From Nageia nagi (lineage: Eukaryota; Pinophyta): 64,000 bases of DNA. The DNA is taken from NCBI GenBank assembly GCA_050084985.1, contig JBITNC010000001.1, positions 206,956,001-207,020,000 of the forward strand, read 5' to 3'. Both the position numbers and the translations under genes were made by a program. Below the pieces are notes generated by a model, which was not told the origin of the DNA, ran no database searches, and saw only the letters and a program-made list of their open reading frames with translations. Of the stretch, positions 1 to 11,689 are shown piece after piece (the stretch's first letter is position 1; each line of letters starts with the position of its first letter).

Positions 1-349
1 ATGGATAAAAGTTTGATTGGGTCCTTATTTCACCAGTGGTACTTGAAATCTAAATTGATTGGTATTTCTTAAAAGAGATTGGTATTTTGTGAAATGACTT
101 ATGAGATAATTGAATTTAGTAATTTATGATTTGTTACAATGGTATTTAAGATTTGTTTTATTAATTTCATGCTTTCCTTTAAGCAAATTTTGTTGTTAAC
201 TTGTAACATAAAATTAAAACTTATAAATCTAAAATACATTCATATTTACATAAATAAAAAGATATTAAACACATGAATTGAATCAAAAAATAGATCATAT
301 ATATCACAAAATATAAGTAGAAAATGGGAAGGTCCCATGACTATAGCCC
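1..349. other. AT-rich sequence with no recognised feature
   Basis: No reading frame, LTR boundary or RNA gene is recognised here. It lies just downstream of the 3' end of the minus-strand PMD pseudogene and may hold its 3' flank. This is an absence call made by eye. Confidence 0.4.
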
Positions 350-2198
350 TCATTGAGGAGGAACACTTCCACCACTACTAGCAATGTCTCTTATCCTAGC
401 TCTAACTTTACAGTTGCTCCCACTAACTACCATCCCTAAGGTATCTCTAGAGATACCACTTACGATCACTCCATGGTTCTCTAGGAGTGTCTTTTCCCTT
501 ATGTATTTCACCTTAAGGGTGGTGATATATTTGTATTTGGTCTCAATCTTATCCATCTAGCCCTGAATGAAAGACCACTACTAGTGTAGGGGAGGCATAG
601 TAAGTCTCTCCTATAATCTCTTAATGGATTGCTCTAGGGTATCACTTCATGCATCCCTCTTGGCTAGAGTAGCTTGTAGCATGGTAACTTAGGCTTCCAT
701 GGGCCTTAGCCTAGTCACCTCCACTTTAAAATAAGTAATACATCTATTTGCATCTCCTATAACAAGTAAAATTCATGGTTAATTGCATGTTATTTACATG
801 AGTAAAAATTAAAAATCTTAAAATTATATAGTCTCTTACCTGGTGTTGTAAGGGGCATAACTATGGCTAACATGGAAAATACTTATAATCCTAGTGCCTC
901 TTCCTCCTACCTCAATATGTCATGGATGGGATTGTTCACCTAATAGATATCATCCTTTGATGATCCCTTGCTATTAGCCTCATCCTCCTCCTCATCATCC
1001 CCATCCATACCAAGGTCATTGAGATAGAATCCTATTGACCATGTTGCATAACCATGGGCAACCTTGAAAGCCATGGAGAAATTGGTAGCATCATCCAATA
1101 TCCTAGGATCCTCCTATGAGTGACTCCATGCTAGTATAACTTACATCCCTCTAGGAATGTCTCTCTTAACCATGTAGCATTGATAGCACACTAGAATTGA
1201 AGAGATTGCTTTCTAGATCCCAAATTGATGCAATATGTATTATGGGTGGTAAGGATCCACCACCTTCCTTTGATTCTAGAGGAAGAAATCTTGGTGAACC
1301 CACACAAGCTACTATGCATCTACATCCCATACAAAATCCTAGTAGCACACCCAAATTATGTTTTCAGCCTATAGTCCATCAATCTATTGCATCCTCACCT
1401 CTAACAAGTGGGGGTACCTATATCCTCCACCTCTAGAGGTATAACAAATTAGGACAATGTCCCTTGGATCCTCCCTCACCTATTGTAGTCTCATGAGCCT
1501 CATGATATCAAGGTGCTCATATGCCCAAATCTGAAAAAGATCGGTATGAGCAATCATCATGTTAAACTTGTCAATGTTGATGAAGTTATATAAAACCCTA
1601 TACAACTAGGCTAAAACTAATGGGCCCTAAGAAAACTATGCTCCCCTCTAGCATATCTGGTGTATTACACAAACTAGTCCAAGTAGGAAGGCTAAGCTAC
1701 TCTTTTTTGGACATAAGGATATAGTTATGATGGAAGCCACATATAATCATAAATGTCCATCTATTAGGGAAAACTAGAAGACCTCCACCAATTTGGTAGC
1801 CCAATACTCCTAGTCATGGTATGCCTCCCCATAAGCCAAAATGCCTCTTAGTCCCATTATTATCTAGAAGATCCCTCTAATGCACAAGGTTTCCCTTGAT
1901 AGGAATTCCCAAAATATGGTATACATTAAGGAGGGTGATGCTCATTTCACTTAGGGCCAAGTGAAATGAGTAACAATCTGGATCCCACCCCTCTGCTAAT
2001 ACTATTAGTAGGGGTAGGTCCTATTGAATATTCCCTATGATGTCTATATATGCTATCCTACATGTATTGAGAATGTCATCCATGTGGTTGATCCTAGGTC
2101 AACCCCTAGCCTTCTCTAAGGTGGCTTTGGTCATCGGTCCTCCTTGGATAAGAGCCTTGCATTCCCATAAGGGAATAAATAATAAATAACATGGTTTG
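350..2198 (-). pseudogene. Plant mobile domain (PMD, aminotransferase-like) pseudogene
   Basis: On the minus strand a decayed frame reads through the core PMD signature near 2020-1895, including GWDPDCYSFHLALSEMSITL followed by LGIPIKG. This corresponds to the family pattern ERWRPETHTFHLP-GE-TITL-DV--LGLPI-G. Downstream come FLGP (about 1625), an LFQIWAYEHLDIM helix (about 1505) and an acidic run with DGDDEEEDEAN (about 1000-970). The C-terminus (about 690-350) looks coiled-coil and ends at a stop at 350. Several in-frame stops (TAG/TAA/TGA) and at least one frame change near 1600 make it non-functional as read. A small intron is still visible at 757-839. PMD proteins occur both as host genes and as passengers of MULE and gypsy elements; which applies here is not shown. 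The start codon was not identified. Confidence 0.8.
757..839 (-). other. Probable spliceosomal intron in the PMD pseudogene
   Basis: Read on the minus strand, the donor is CACCAG|GTAAGAG and the acceptor is TTGTTATAG|GAGATG. The 83-base AT-rich segment has GT-AG ends. Joining the flanks continues the same frame from the acidic region into the coiled-coil tail. The length is typical of small plant introns. This is inferred from sites and frame only, without transcript evidence. Confidence 0.6.
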
Positions 2199-2283
2199 CT
2201 AAATTGAAAAAATTGAATTAATGAAATTAAAAAAGATCAAAACATGAATTTATTAAAAAACAATTATAAGGAAAACCACTTAC
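2199..2283 (-). other. Possible upstream intron of the PMD pseudogene
   Basis: The minus strand shows a GTAAGTGG donor at 2283 and an AATTTAG acceptor ending at 2199, 85 bases apart, in T-rich sequence. A short exon could lie at about 2284-2360. The PMD frame is too decayed this far upstream to prove the joint, so this is weaker than the intron at 757-839. Confidence 0.35.
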
Positions 2284-2360
2284 TACATGATCACATGGGA
2301 GGGAGCAAAGATACTCTACTATATAGCCCCTCTAGCCTATAATGGAATTGCCAAATACCC

Positions 2361-3011
2361 TCCATGCCTTGTCTACCATTAAGGAAGAAAAAGTAATGAA
2401 AATGATAGGTAAGAATGTATAAGTAGTATCCAAATGCATTTAGCAAAGTCAACAAGCCTAGAACCAGTTGTAGGGAGCTAAATGGAATTGAAAATATGTC
2501 AACTCATTAGTAGGAAAGTGCCAAGTCACTAGGAAGTTAGAATGCTTAAAAAGGAGAAGGTAAAATTCAAAATGATTTTTTAATTATAAAATTTCCTTAT
2601 ATAATTTCTAAATTGTAAACAAAATCCTAGGGCATTACTCTTTACTCCTATAGGTACCTCAAATCATTTTTTGTAGGTTTATTATGTATTAAATTATTTT
2701 AAATGCTTGTCATTTCTTTTTCAAAAACCTTTGATGCTAATTTTACATAGCTATGACATTTATTTCTTTGTATTAAATGTACATTCAAATAAAAATGCTT
2801 TAAAATACTACATACATTCCTATTCATTTCCTTCCACTTGTCTATCATTCACATTTTGATATTTACATTATTTAAAATTATTAATATTAAATGTACACCA
2901 CCAATGGTATGAAATAGACCAAATTAGCAAAACTTCTAAATATGTTATTTCAATTATCATCATAATAAATTTTATTAAATTCTCATTTCCCTTATATAGT
3001 TGTTATATATG
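2361..3011. other. AT-rich spacer between the PMD pseudogene and the palindrome
   Basis: Low-complexity A/T-rich DNA without a reading frame or a repeat boundary I can name. It ends where the 5' LTR of the first gag-only element begins. The five bases before that LTR (atatg) do not recur at 14081-14085. Confidence 0.4.
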
Positions 3012-3637
3012 TGTAGATGTCTCAAAATAAACCTTTATGTATTTAATAAATCATTTTAATCCCTTAACAATGTATTATTTAAAAATGGATTAAAATGTAT
3101 AAAAGAGGTGTAGGTCATGCATTTGACCCTTGTGGAATGTACAAGGGGCAAAATATCAAATTCATGTAAACTTGTATCATATATAAAGGTATAATTTGAT
3201 GACCTATAGAGAATGAGTGAATCATGGGCTAATAATCATTTCAAGCTAATAAAAGGATTATCAATTAAGATCATTTGAAGGATTGCAAATTACTTTATCT
3301 ATCTATATTATGCATCTATTATTCTTAAAGTTCACATTTATGCTCATCATTTGATTATTTGCTAATTCACTCATTGCTACATTCTAGTTCATGTCTATAA
3401 TTTCACTTATCTTACAACACTAATGGCATGCCAATTCTAGGATGTCAATGACATACTTGTTCATAAATGTATGCTCTATCTTTTACAATGGAATAAATAT
3501 AGAATTTAAGTAAATACTACCACATTCCTTCTCAATGTTATTCCCATATTTCTAATATATGTGTCAATATTTAAAAAGTAGAACATTAGTGCATTAATAA
3601 ACCTCATTTGCATTGATTGCATTACTTAACATCTATA
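3012..3637 (+). repeat. 5' LTR of gag-only element copy 1
   Basis: The LTR begins TGTAGATGTCTC and ends ATCTATA (CA end decayed to TA), followed by TTTTGGTGAACC as the likely primer-site region. It is 626 bases long. It recurs in the same orientation at 8305 (truncated) and inverted at 13439-14080. A TATA-like CATATATAAAGG lies at 3178-3189, a plausible core promoter position. Confidence 0.85.
3178..3189 (+). promoter_or_regulatory. TATA-like element in the 5' LTR of copy 1
   Basis: The sequence CATATATAAAGG sits about 166 bases into the LTR. The same motif is kept in the 3' LTR at about 8475, while the inverted copy's version is decayed to TATACAAAGG. It is a likely LTR core promoter, inferred from sequence only. 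Confidence 0.45.
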
Positions 3638-4109
3638 TTTTGGTGAACCTTGATTGTTCTTACAAATTATAGAATTTCTCATTTCAGAGCATCACTTTTT
3701 TTTAGGAGAATTGCATTAGAAACCCTTGGTTTTATTTTCTTTTTTGGTTAAATTAAATTTTCTCCAATTTGAAAAACTTTATTGCTTTAAATAAATTTTT
3801 TTTTTTTGAAAAATGTCACTCTAAAAAACCCTAGTTTTTGAAGATCATTTTTTTCAATTTGATCAAATCTAACATTAGAAAACTTTTTCCAAACCATACA
3901 TACATATAATTGGATAGTTTTTTTTTGTTTTTCTAGGACTTGACTTTTATATTTTGAGTGATTTTGAAAATACTTTTTGTAGAAAATGTCACCTTGAAAA
4001 TCGTACATTTTAAAGGTTTTTTGCAACTATTTGATGACTTGTTATATGATAAAAACTTGACAAACCCATAGGTCATCATAGTAGGGAACTTTTGGAAATT
4101 AATTTGAGC
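3638..4109 (+). other. Leader of gag-only element copy 1 with primer-site region
   Basis: It begins TTTTGGTGAACCTTGATTG directly after the LTR, where the tRNA primer site is expected. The matching tRNA was not identified, since TGGTGAACC is not the usual Met-tRNA site. The rest is T-rich with a long T run at about 3797-3808. The minus-strand frame at 3787-4026 belongs to no known protein and is mirrored in the inverted copy, so it is best read as leader sequence. Confidence 0.5.
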
Positions 4110-5170
4110 CCTTTGTGTGCATTTATATCAATATTTCTATATGTTTTCATATAAATTTTTTTTTTCCATCTTCTTACATTCTCTCATGGATAAGGCATTT
4201 AAAAATGGTTTGTTTGAATGTTTGAATGTGATAAGTGATTTATTTGCACCTCCTCCTAAACAAGAAATGGATGTTATGTATAATAGAAAATATTTGGATG
4301 AATTAAGTTTATCAAATTCATCTTTGACTACTACAAATGATGATATGCCAAGTATTATAGAAAATTGAGTGCATGATAATATTATTTCTGATGATTATAT
4401 GGCTGAATTTGATTATGATGCACATTTAAATTTGGATGCTATAGACAAGTTTGAAATGAATGATATTGCATTTGAAAAATTGACACTTAAAGATCAATTT
4501 AAAAAAATTAAATCACATATGTTAGTCAATCCCTATTTTATGTTTTGAATTTATAATGATCTTGAATTGATAGAAAAATATTATGCATTTCTAAGGAAAG
4601 AATTAGATAAATTGTTAGAAGATCCATATGCTAGGCAATATTGTATACAAAAGTTTGAGAAAGAAATTATACAAAAGAAATAAAATAAAATATCTTCTCA
4701 ACAAAAATCACAACTCAAACCCCAAATTCAACCAAAACTAAAATAATGTTGGCAAAGAGTAACATCTTAAGAAACTTTGAAAACACAAGATGCTCATATT
4801 GTAGAAAAATCCAAATAGGATAGCCATAATTATTCTACACCACCTAATCAAGAGGTCCCCACCTTTGAGATACTTAGTGGACATCAACCAAGGCTAATTA
4901 TGAGGTATCTAATGAAAAGAGGTTTATTAATGTTGTTAAAAAAATGAACACAAGATAGTGATACTCCAATGGGAAATAAAGATGTTTATTGCACTTATCA
5001 TCAATAGAAAGGTCATGCTATAGATTCTTGTCATGATTTAAAACTTGTAATTTTAGACATGATTGCAAAAGGTAAATATCATCTCCCTAAACATGCTTCA
5101 AATTTAGGGATTGAAAATATAATTATGAAATTTTAAGATAATTATGATGAGAAAACATGCCTCCAGCAAC
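4110..5170 (+). pseudogene. Decayed gag of element copy 1
   Basis: A plus-strand frame runs from the start codon at 4117 through several stops. It includes APPPKQEMD (about 4245), LLEDPYARQYC (about 4615), and the knuckle-like segment YCTYHQ*KGHA followed by IDSCHDLK (about 4990-5045) and DMIAKGKYHLP. This C-H-H-C spacing is the gag zinc-knuckle variant of Tat-type plant gypsy elements (family pattern YC-YHR--GH-TE-C). The gag would package the element RNA. Stops include a TAG inside the knuckle. Confidence 0.7.
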
Positions 5171-5560
5171 ATGCCATACTTCATGCAAGCCACCAACAAT
5201 GTTAAAATAGTAATGGAAATAATGGTTCTTATTCTACACATCTAGCTAGTCAAGCAAACATAAGAAAAAAAATAGTTTAGTTAGATCCAGTTGAGATTCA
5301 GTTACAAGAACATAGAAAATAAAAATATTAGCTTTTTGAAAAGTATCAATTTAAGATTTAACTCCTTAATAGTCATTTGAAACAACACAATACATTACCT
5401 CCAAAGATACAAATTAAATTTATTGATCTTCTTGAGAGAGTAATATCCCAAGGTATAGAAAATGCAAATGATAGTCTAAGTAAAGAAAATCCATTATTCA
5501 TAGTAAAATATGTAAAACTAATGGGGGTTCCACTATCCCCTAATGTACTATAGTTTCTAA
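5171..5560 (+). pseudogene. Post-gag reading-frame remnant of copy 1
   Basis: Short in-frame stretches continue after gag, for example IKFIDLLERVISQGIENAND near 5412-5472 and LMGVPLSP near 5518. They are mirrored in the right arm at about 11380-11640. No protease active site is visible. They are probably the C-terminal part of gag or a spacer, with function unknown. Confidence 0.4.
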
Positions 5561-5564
5561 ATTT

Positions 5565-5672
5565 TGCATATCACATAGGGTGCATATCATATAGGATTCA
5601 TATCATATAAGGTGCATTTCATATAGTATGCATATCATATTGGGTGCATTACATGTAGATTACATATCATGG
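5565..5672 (+). repeat. Minisatellite of 16-17 base units in the 3' region of copy 1
   Basis: Six to seven imperfect units resembling GCATATCATATAGGGT lie in tandem. The corresponding part of the inverted copy (about 11285-11365) keeps only about four. The array has no coding sense and appears to expand or contract between copies. Confidence 0.65.
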
Positions 5673-6929
5673 GTCTATTCATTGCATTCCATATTAGTTG
5701 TATTTCATAACAATAACAAACATCTTTATGCTGATGCAAAACAATTCATATCAAATGTAGGGGCATAACATCTTTTTATTTTCTATACAGATCCAAGAAG
5801 GACATGATGCTGATAGCATGCTTGATTGTTAGCACAATATCGATAATATGTAAAAAAAATACACACAAAAAATTAAGAAAAAGTGGATATAGCTTCAGTT
5901 AGGGGCATGATGGAAATCAGATATTGAAAATTAGAAGGTTAAAATTCAAAATTCAGAATTGAAAAGTGAAAAAAATTGCTCATCCATGGGGCATAAAGGT
6001 AAGTAAAGGTAAGGTATCACATCTCACATGTTTTATTCTCTTTATTGCAAAATTATCAATGATAAATTAAGACCACTATATTTTCTTTGACTATCTAGTA
6101 TGAAAAGTAAACATTGCATATGCTATTATTATGATTGCTATTTCAAACAAAATGCATGTTTTACTAATGAAATTTAAGGCCATTATATCCTTGAAAATAT
6201 GGTATAATATAACATTATGATATTGTCTATAAAATGTTGCATTGTATTGATTATGTGAATTGAACTATTTTTAATGCCAATTGAATGAATTCTTCCTCTT
6301 GAATGATACCATCATTGAATAGACAAATTGAATATATGATCACATATTGCTAGTTCATGCTTTATCTTGAAAATTTTATGGTAATTGGCAATGTTATTTC
6401 ATGTAGAAATAATGCAAAGTGATATGGATGATTGTCTTTCAACTTTTTCTACTTGATGTGGAAAATATTAGGCTCCTAGTGATGTGCTATACTACATCTA
6501 TGATGCCAACAACATGGATTTATATTGAAAATTTTTGCAAATTGAAATGTTATGATGTAAGGTCATTAAATGTTTAAATATTTGGTACATTTATGGAAAT
6601 TGAATGTATTGTTCATTATTCTATATTAATTATTTCAAAGCCATGGTTTTCCCATGAGCAAATATTACATTGATTGTAGGACATCACTACTGTACATCAT
6701 TCAAACATCATCCATAGGCTATGAGTTATCTATCATAGTATTCTATGTATCATACTCTATATCACTATGGTTGACATTGAATATATTAAAAACATATAAA
6801 TATTATATATCATCCTTGCTCTTTACATTGCTTATTCTTTCATGGATGTGATCTATGTGGATTTATGTTATTTTATACCATAGGTATTATAAAGGTGCGT
6901 ATGATTGACATTGATCACTCAGCTTTTAT
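5673..6929 (+). other. Non-coding 3' region of copy 1
   Basis: AT-rich element interior with no recognised protein. The only long frame (6654-6851, 65 aa, starting MSKYYID) is conserved as its mirror at 10100-10297 minus. The segment 6470-6720 also resembles 18640-18870, showing it is part of the element's 3' region shared across relatives. I see no known domain in it. Confidence 0.5.
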
Positions 6930-7500
6930 AAGAACAATATAATGTCTTTGAGTCATAGACATAAAATGTATGATCACTGATGACCAACGATATAGCTAGT
7001 GAGAGTTCACTCACTTAAAAGTAAATAGGTGATGTATCCATGTGCTAGATATTGATATTGGATCATCTCCAATGGATGATACATTTTGCTATGTATCCAC
7101 ATGGTTTATTATTTTAACCCATATAAATCATAATATCTTTGGGTCATAGATATACAAACATATGATCATCAATGGCCAACAAAATGGCTAATGAGAGTTC
7201 ACTCACTTAAAAGTAAATCTATGATATAAATGTTAGCAATTTTTTGATATTAGATCATCTCTAATGAATGATATATTTTACTATGTATTCACATGGTTTT
7301 TTCTTTTAACCCATCTAAATAATACTATATTTAGATCATAAATATACAAACATATGATCATCTATGGCCATCAATACGGCTAGTGAGAGTTCACTCACTT
7401 AAAAGATAAATTGATGATTCAACTATGAGTAAGATATTAACATTGGATCATCTCAATGGATGAAATAACTTATTATGCATACACCCTATTTTTATGACTA
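6930..7500 (+). repeat. Three tandem 192-bp repeats in the 3' UTR of copy 1
   Basis: Three units are phased exactly 192 bases apart, with the core GAGAGTTCACTCACTTAAAA starting at 7001, 7193 and 7385. Each unit also carries a TATGATCATC-type and a GGATCATCTC-type segment. Tandem repeats in the 3' UTR are known from Retand/Ogre-type Tat elements. The mirror copies are at about 9480-10020. Confidence 0.8.
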
Positions 7501-8110
7501 ACACTTCATTGTAGTTATCTACATCCCAAAGAGTAGAAAAAAAATCATAGAATTCCACATTGTTAATGGCATGCATACTATTTCCTACATCACTAGTGGT
7601 ATCCATTTCATCATTATTTCATCTTAGTCAAAATGAATCCTATCTATTTCAAGGCATGGATATAAGTGCAAATGGTTCATGAGTATCATAAATGATATAA
7701 CAACTAGATTCATGGTTGAAGTAGTACAAGGGGAAAAGATACATCTTCCATCTCCAACATTGGATATGAAACAACATAACTACCTGATAGCATAGTCATT
7801 TTCACAATCTACACAACATAGTCATTTTGAAGTATAGAAGCAAATTATAATCAAAACTAGGGTACCCCATGCTCACTATCTTTCACCAATGGCATATATT
7901 TCATTACCATTTCCACCCATCCAAAGCATAACCTCTATATTTTGAGGTATGGACATAAGCGCATTAACTTCCCAAGTATTTAGCATAATTGAATGACTAG
8001 ATTCATGATTGAAATAGTATAAAGGAGGCACATCATATCTTCCATATCTAGCTTTGGATATGGATTTCTATAGTCATCCAAATAGTATCTTAAATACAGC
8101 TTCTTTAATA
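7501..8110 (+). repeat. Two-copy tandem repeat (about 294 bp) near the 3' end of copy 1
   Basis: The motif CTAGATTCATGGTTGAA at 7703 recurs as CTAGATTCATGATTGAA at about 7997. The flanking order is similar (purine-rich start, CATCTTCCAT, TTGGATATGG). The mirrored pair is in the right arm at about 8880-9460. Non-coding. Confidence 0.55.
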
Positions 8111-8304
8111 GCTTTTTCCTTGGCTACTCCACTTAAGGATCTTTCTTGGTGCACCCAAGTCAAAAGAGGGGTAGCATAAGGACCCTCATCATCATTCAAT
8201 TAGCATTAGCAAAAGAATCAAAAAAAATTCTTCTATGCTTCTTCTACATTTCTTCTTTGGATATATAATTTCATTACTTCAATCACACATCCAAAGAGTG
8301 AAAA

Positions 8305-8807
8305 TGTAGACACCTCAAATGAAACTTTATGTAATTAATAAATCATTTTAATACCTTAACAATGTATTATGTAAAAAGGGATTAAAAATTTATAAAAGAT
8401 GTGTAGGCCAGGCATTTGACCCTTGTGGAATGTACAAGGGGTCAAAATATCAAAGTCATGTAAACTTGTATCATATATAAAGGTATCATTTGATAACCTA
8501 TAGAGTATGGGCAAATAATCATTTCAATCTAATACAAGGATTATTAATTGAAGATTATTTTAAGGATTACAACTTACTTTGTCTATCTATGTTACATATT
8601 TATTATTTTGTAAGTTTGCATGTATGTTCATCATTTGATTATTCACTAATTCATTCATCGCTACATTCTTATTTGTATTTGTAATTTTGATCATCCTATG
8701 ACATTGATGGTGTGCCAATTCTAGGGCATTGATGGTGTGCTTATTTATGAATGTATGCTCTATCCTTATGCATTTTTTGATTAACAAAATGAATATAAAA
8801 TCTTTGA
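8305..8807 (+). repeat. Truncated 3' LTR of copy 1
   Basis: It begins TGTAGACACCTC right after the purine tract and parallels 3012-3500 base by base. It stops near 8807 at GAATATAAAATC, so about the last 120 bases are missing. The following bases match the gag region of the same family and then the right arm. This marks a recombination or deletion joint at the palindrome centre. Confidence 0.75.
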
Positions 8808-9479
8808 AAATATAAATATGAGCATCTTATTCTATAATGGGTCAAAGATGCTAAAGAAGCTATCTTTACGATACTATTTAGATGATGTTGGATGACTATA
8901 GAAATCCATATCCAAGGTTGGATATGGAAGATATGATGTGCCTCCTTTATACTATTTCAATCATAAATCTAGTTGTTCCATTGTGTTAGATACTCGGGAA
9001 GTTGATGAACTTATGTCTATACCTCAAAATAGAGAGGTTATGCTTTGGATGGGTGGAAATGGTAATGAAATGTACACTATTAGTGGCCTAAACATTTTGA
9101 TTATAATTTGCTTCTATCCTTCAAAATTACTATACTATGTAGATTATGAAAATGACTATGCTATTAGGTAGCTATGTAGTTCTATATCCAATGTTAGAGA
9201 TGGAAGATGTGGTTTTTGCCCTTGTACTAATTCAACCATGAATCTAACTATTTATTCATTTTTGATACTCATGAACCATTTGCATTTACATCTATTCCTT
9301 GAAATAGAGAGGATTCATTTTGATTAATATGAAATAATGATGAAATGGATATTGCTAGTGTCATAGAAAACATTATGCATTCCATTGATAGCATGGAATT
9401 GTATGATTTTTCTTCTAGTCTTAAGGATGTAGATACCTGCAATGAAGTGTTAGTCATAAAAATAGGGTGGATGCATAAT

Positions 9480-10020
9480 AAGTTGTTTCATCCATTGGAG
9501 ATGATCCAATGTTAATAGCTTACTCACAATTGAATCATCCATTTATCTTTTAAGTGAGTGAACTCTCACTAGCTGTATCAATAGCCATCAATGATCATAT
9601 GTTTGTATGTGTATGATCTAAATATAGTATGCTTTCTATGGGTTCAAAGAAAAAATCATATAGATACAAATTAAAATATATCATCTATTAAAGATGATCC
9701 AATGTCAATAAATTGCTAACATCTATATCATTGATTTACTTTTATTTGAGTGAAATCTCATTAGCCATTTCATTGGCCATAGATGATCATACATTTGTAT
9801 ATTATGATCCAAAGATATTATGATTTAGATGGATTTAAATAATAAACCATGTGGATATATAGCAAAATGTATCATTCATTGGAGATGATCTAATGTTAAC
9901 ATATAGCTCATAGCTACATCATTGGTTTACATTTAAGTGAGTGAACTCTCACTTGCTGTATTGTTGACCATTGATGATCATACATTTTATGTCTATGACC
10001 TAAAGACATTATATTATCCT
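9480..10020 (-). repeat. Three tandem repeats of about 192 bp in copy 2
   Basis: Inverted counterparts of the 6930-7500 array. The core as TAAGTGAGTGAACTCTC starts at 9551 and 9934 (383 bases apart, two units), with a decayed middle copy near 9748. All three units were therefore present in the common ancestor of the two arms. Confidence 0.7.
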
Positions 10021-11284
10021 TGTAAAAGGTTAGTGATCAATTATAATGATACCCACCTATATAACATTTATGGTACAAAACAACATAAACCCACATAGAT
10101 CACATCCATGAAAAAATAAGCAATGTAAATAGCAAGGATAAAATATAATATTTAGATATTTTTACTATGGTCAATGCCAACCATAGTGATATAGAGTATG
10201 ATACATGGACTACTATGATAGACAACTCATAGCCTATGGATGATGTTTGAATGACCCACACTAGTGATGTATTGTAATCAATGCAATATTTGCTCATGGG
10301 TAAACCATGGCTTTGAAATAATTAATAGTAGAATAATGAACTATACATTCAATTTCCATCAATGTACCAAATTTGAAACATTCAATGACCTTGAATCATT
10401 ACATTTTATTTTGCAAAAAATTTTAATATAAATCCATGTTGTTGGTGGCATGGATGTAGTATGGCATGTTGCTACTAGCCTAATATTTTCCATATCAAGT
10501 GGAAAAAGTTGAAATACAATCATCCATATCACTTTGCATTATTTATACATGAAATAACATTGCTAATTGCCATAAAAGTTTCAATATAAAGCATGAAATA
10601 GTAATATTTGATCATATATTCAATTTATCTATTGAATGATGGTATTATTCAAGAGGAAGAATTCATTAAATTAGCATTGAAAATAGTTCAATTTAGATAT
10701 TCAATACAATGTAATATTTTATAGACATTACCATAATGCTATATTATACCATATTTTCAAGGATACAATGAACTTAAATTTTATTAGTAAAACATGCATT
10801 TTGTTTGAAATAGTAATCATAAGAATGGCATATGCAATGTTTACTTTTCATACTAGATATTCAAAGAAAATATAGTGGTCTTAATTCATCAATAATAATT
10901 TTGCAATGAAGAGCATAAAACATGTGAGATGAGATACCTTACCTTTATGCCCATGGATTGGTAATTTTTTTCATTTTGCAATTTTGAATTCTAAATTTTA
11001 GTCTTTTAATTTTCAATATTTAATTTCCATCATTCCCTAGCTAAAACTAAAATTACCCTTAGCTAAAGCTATATCCACTTTTTCTTGATTTTCTATGTGT
11101 ATTTTTTTTAACTTTATTTTTTTTACATGCTATCGATGTCATGCTGATAGTCAAGCACGCCATCGGCACTGTGTCCTTCTTAGATCTATATAGAAAATAA
11201 AAAGAGGTTATGCCCTACATTTGATATGAACTATTTTGTATGGTCATGGAGCTATTTGTTATTGTTATGAAATGCAACTAATAT

Positions 11285-11365
11285 GGGATGTAATGACTAG
11301 ACCCATGATATACAATCTACATGAAATGCATCCTCTATGATATGCATCCTATATGATATGAAATT
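11285..11365 (-). repeat. Short version of the 16-17 base minisatellite in copy 2
   Basis: About four units with GATATGCATCCTATAT-like sequence, the reverse complement of the array at 5565-5672, which has more units. The two arms differ here by copy number. Confidence 0.5.
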
Positions 11366-11689
11366 TTTAGAAAGTATAGTACATTAAGGGGTGGTGGAAC
11401 CCCAATTAGTTTAGAATATTTTGCTATGAATAATGGATTTTATTTTCTTATATTATCATTTGCATTTTTTATACCTTGGGCTACTACTCTCTCAAGAAGA
11501 TCAATAAATTCAATTTGTATCTCTAGAGGTAATGTATTGTGTTGTTGCAAATGACTATTAAGGAGTAAAATATTAAATAGATACTTTTCAAAAGGCTAAT
11601 ACTTTTGTTTTCTATATTCTTATAACTAAATTTTAGTTGGATATAATTGAATTGAATTTTTTATTATGTTTGCTTGACTAGCTAGATGT

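Larger units (their letters stand above)
3012..8807 (+). mobile_element. Non-autonomous gag-only LTR retrotransposon, copy 1 (TR-GAG-like)
   Basis: The element has a 5' LTR at 3012-3637, a leader, a decayed gag frame (about 4110-5170), a long non-coding 3' region with tandem repeats, a purine-rich tract (CCAAAGAGTGAAAA, ending at 8304) and a 3' LTR from 8305 cut off near 8807. No protease, reverse transcriptase, RNase H or integrase motif is visible in the roughly 3.1 kb between gag and the 3' LTR. It would need proteins from a relative such as the element starting at 14333, which shares its LTR 3' half and gag knuckle type. Gag type and tandem 3' UTR repeats fit the Tat/Ogre/Retand side of Ty3/gypsy, by inference. 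Confidence 0.8.

Noticed and set aside
1166-1436. Overlapping 62- and 79-codon frames on both strands
   Set aside because: They lie inside the PMD pseudogene; the PMD frame itself is different or interrupted here, and the plus-strand frame is antisense.
6654-6851. Conserved small membrane-like protein (65 aa), mirrored at 10100-10297
   Set aside because: The similarity is explained by the palindrome as a whole, since neighbouring non-coding DNA is equally similar; there is no evidence of codon constraint.
6930-7500. CRISPR-like array
   Set aside because: Units of 192 bp are contiguous tandem repeats in a plant retrotransposon 3' UTR, without spacers or cas genes.
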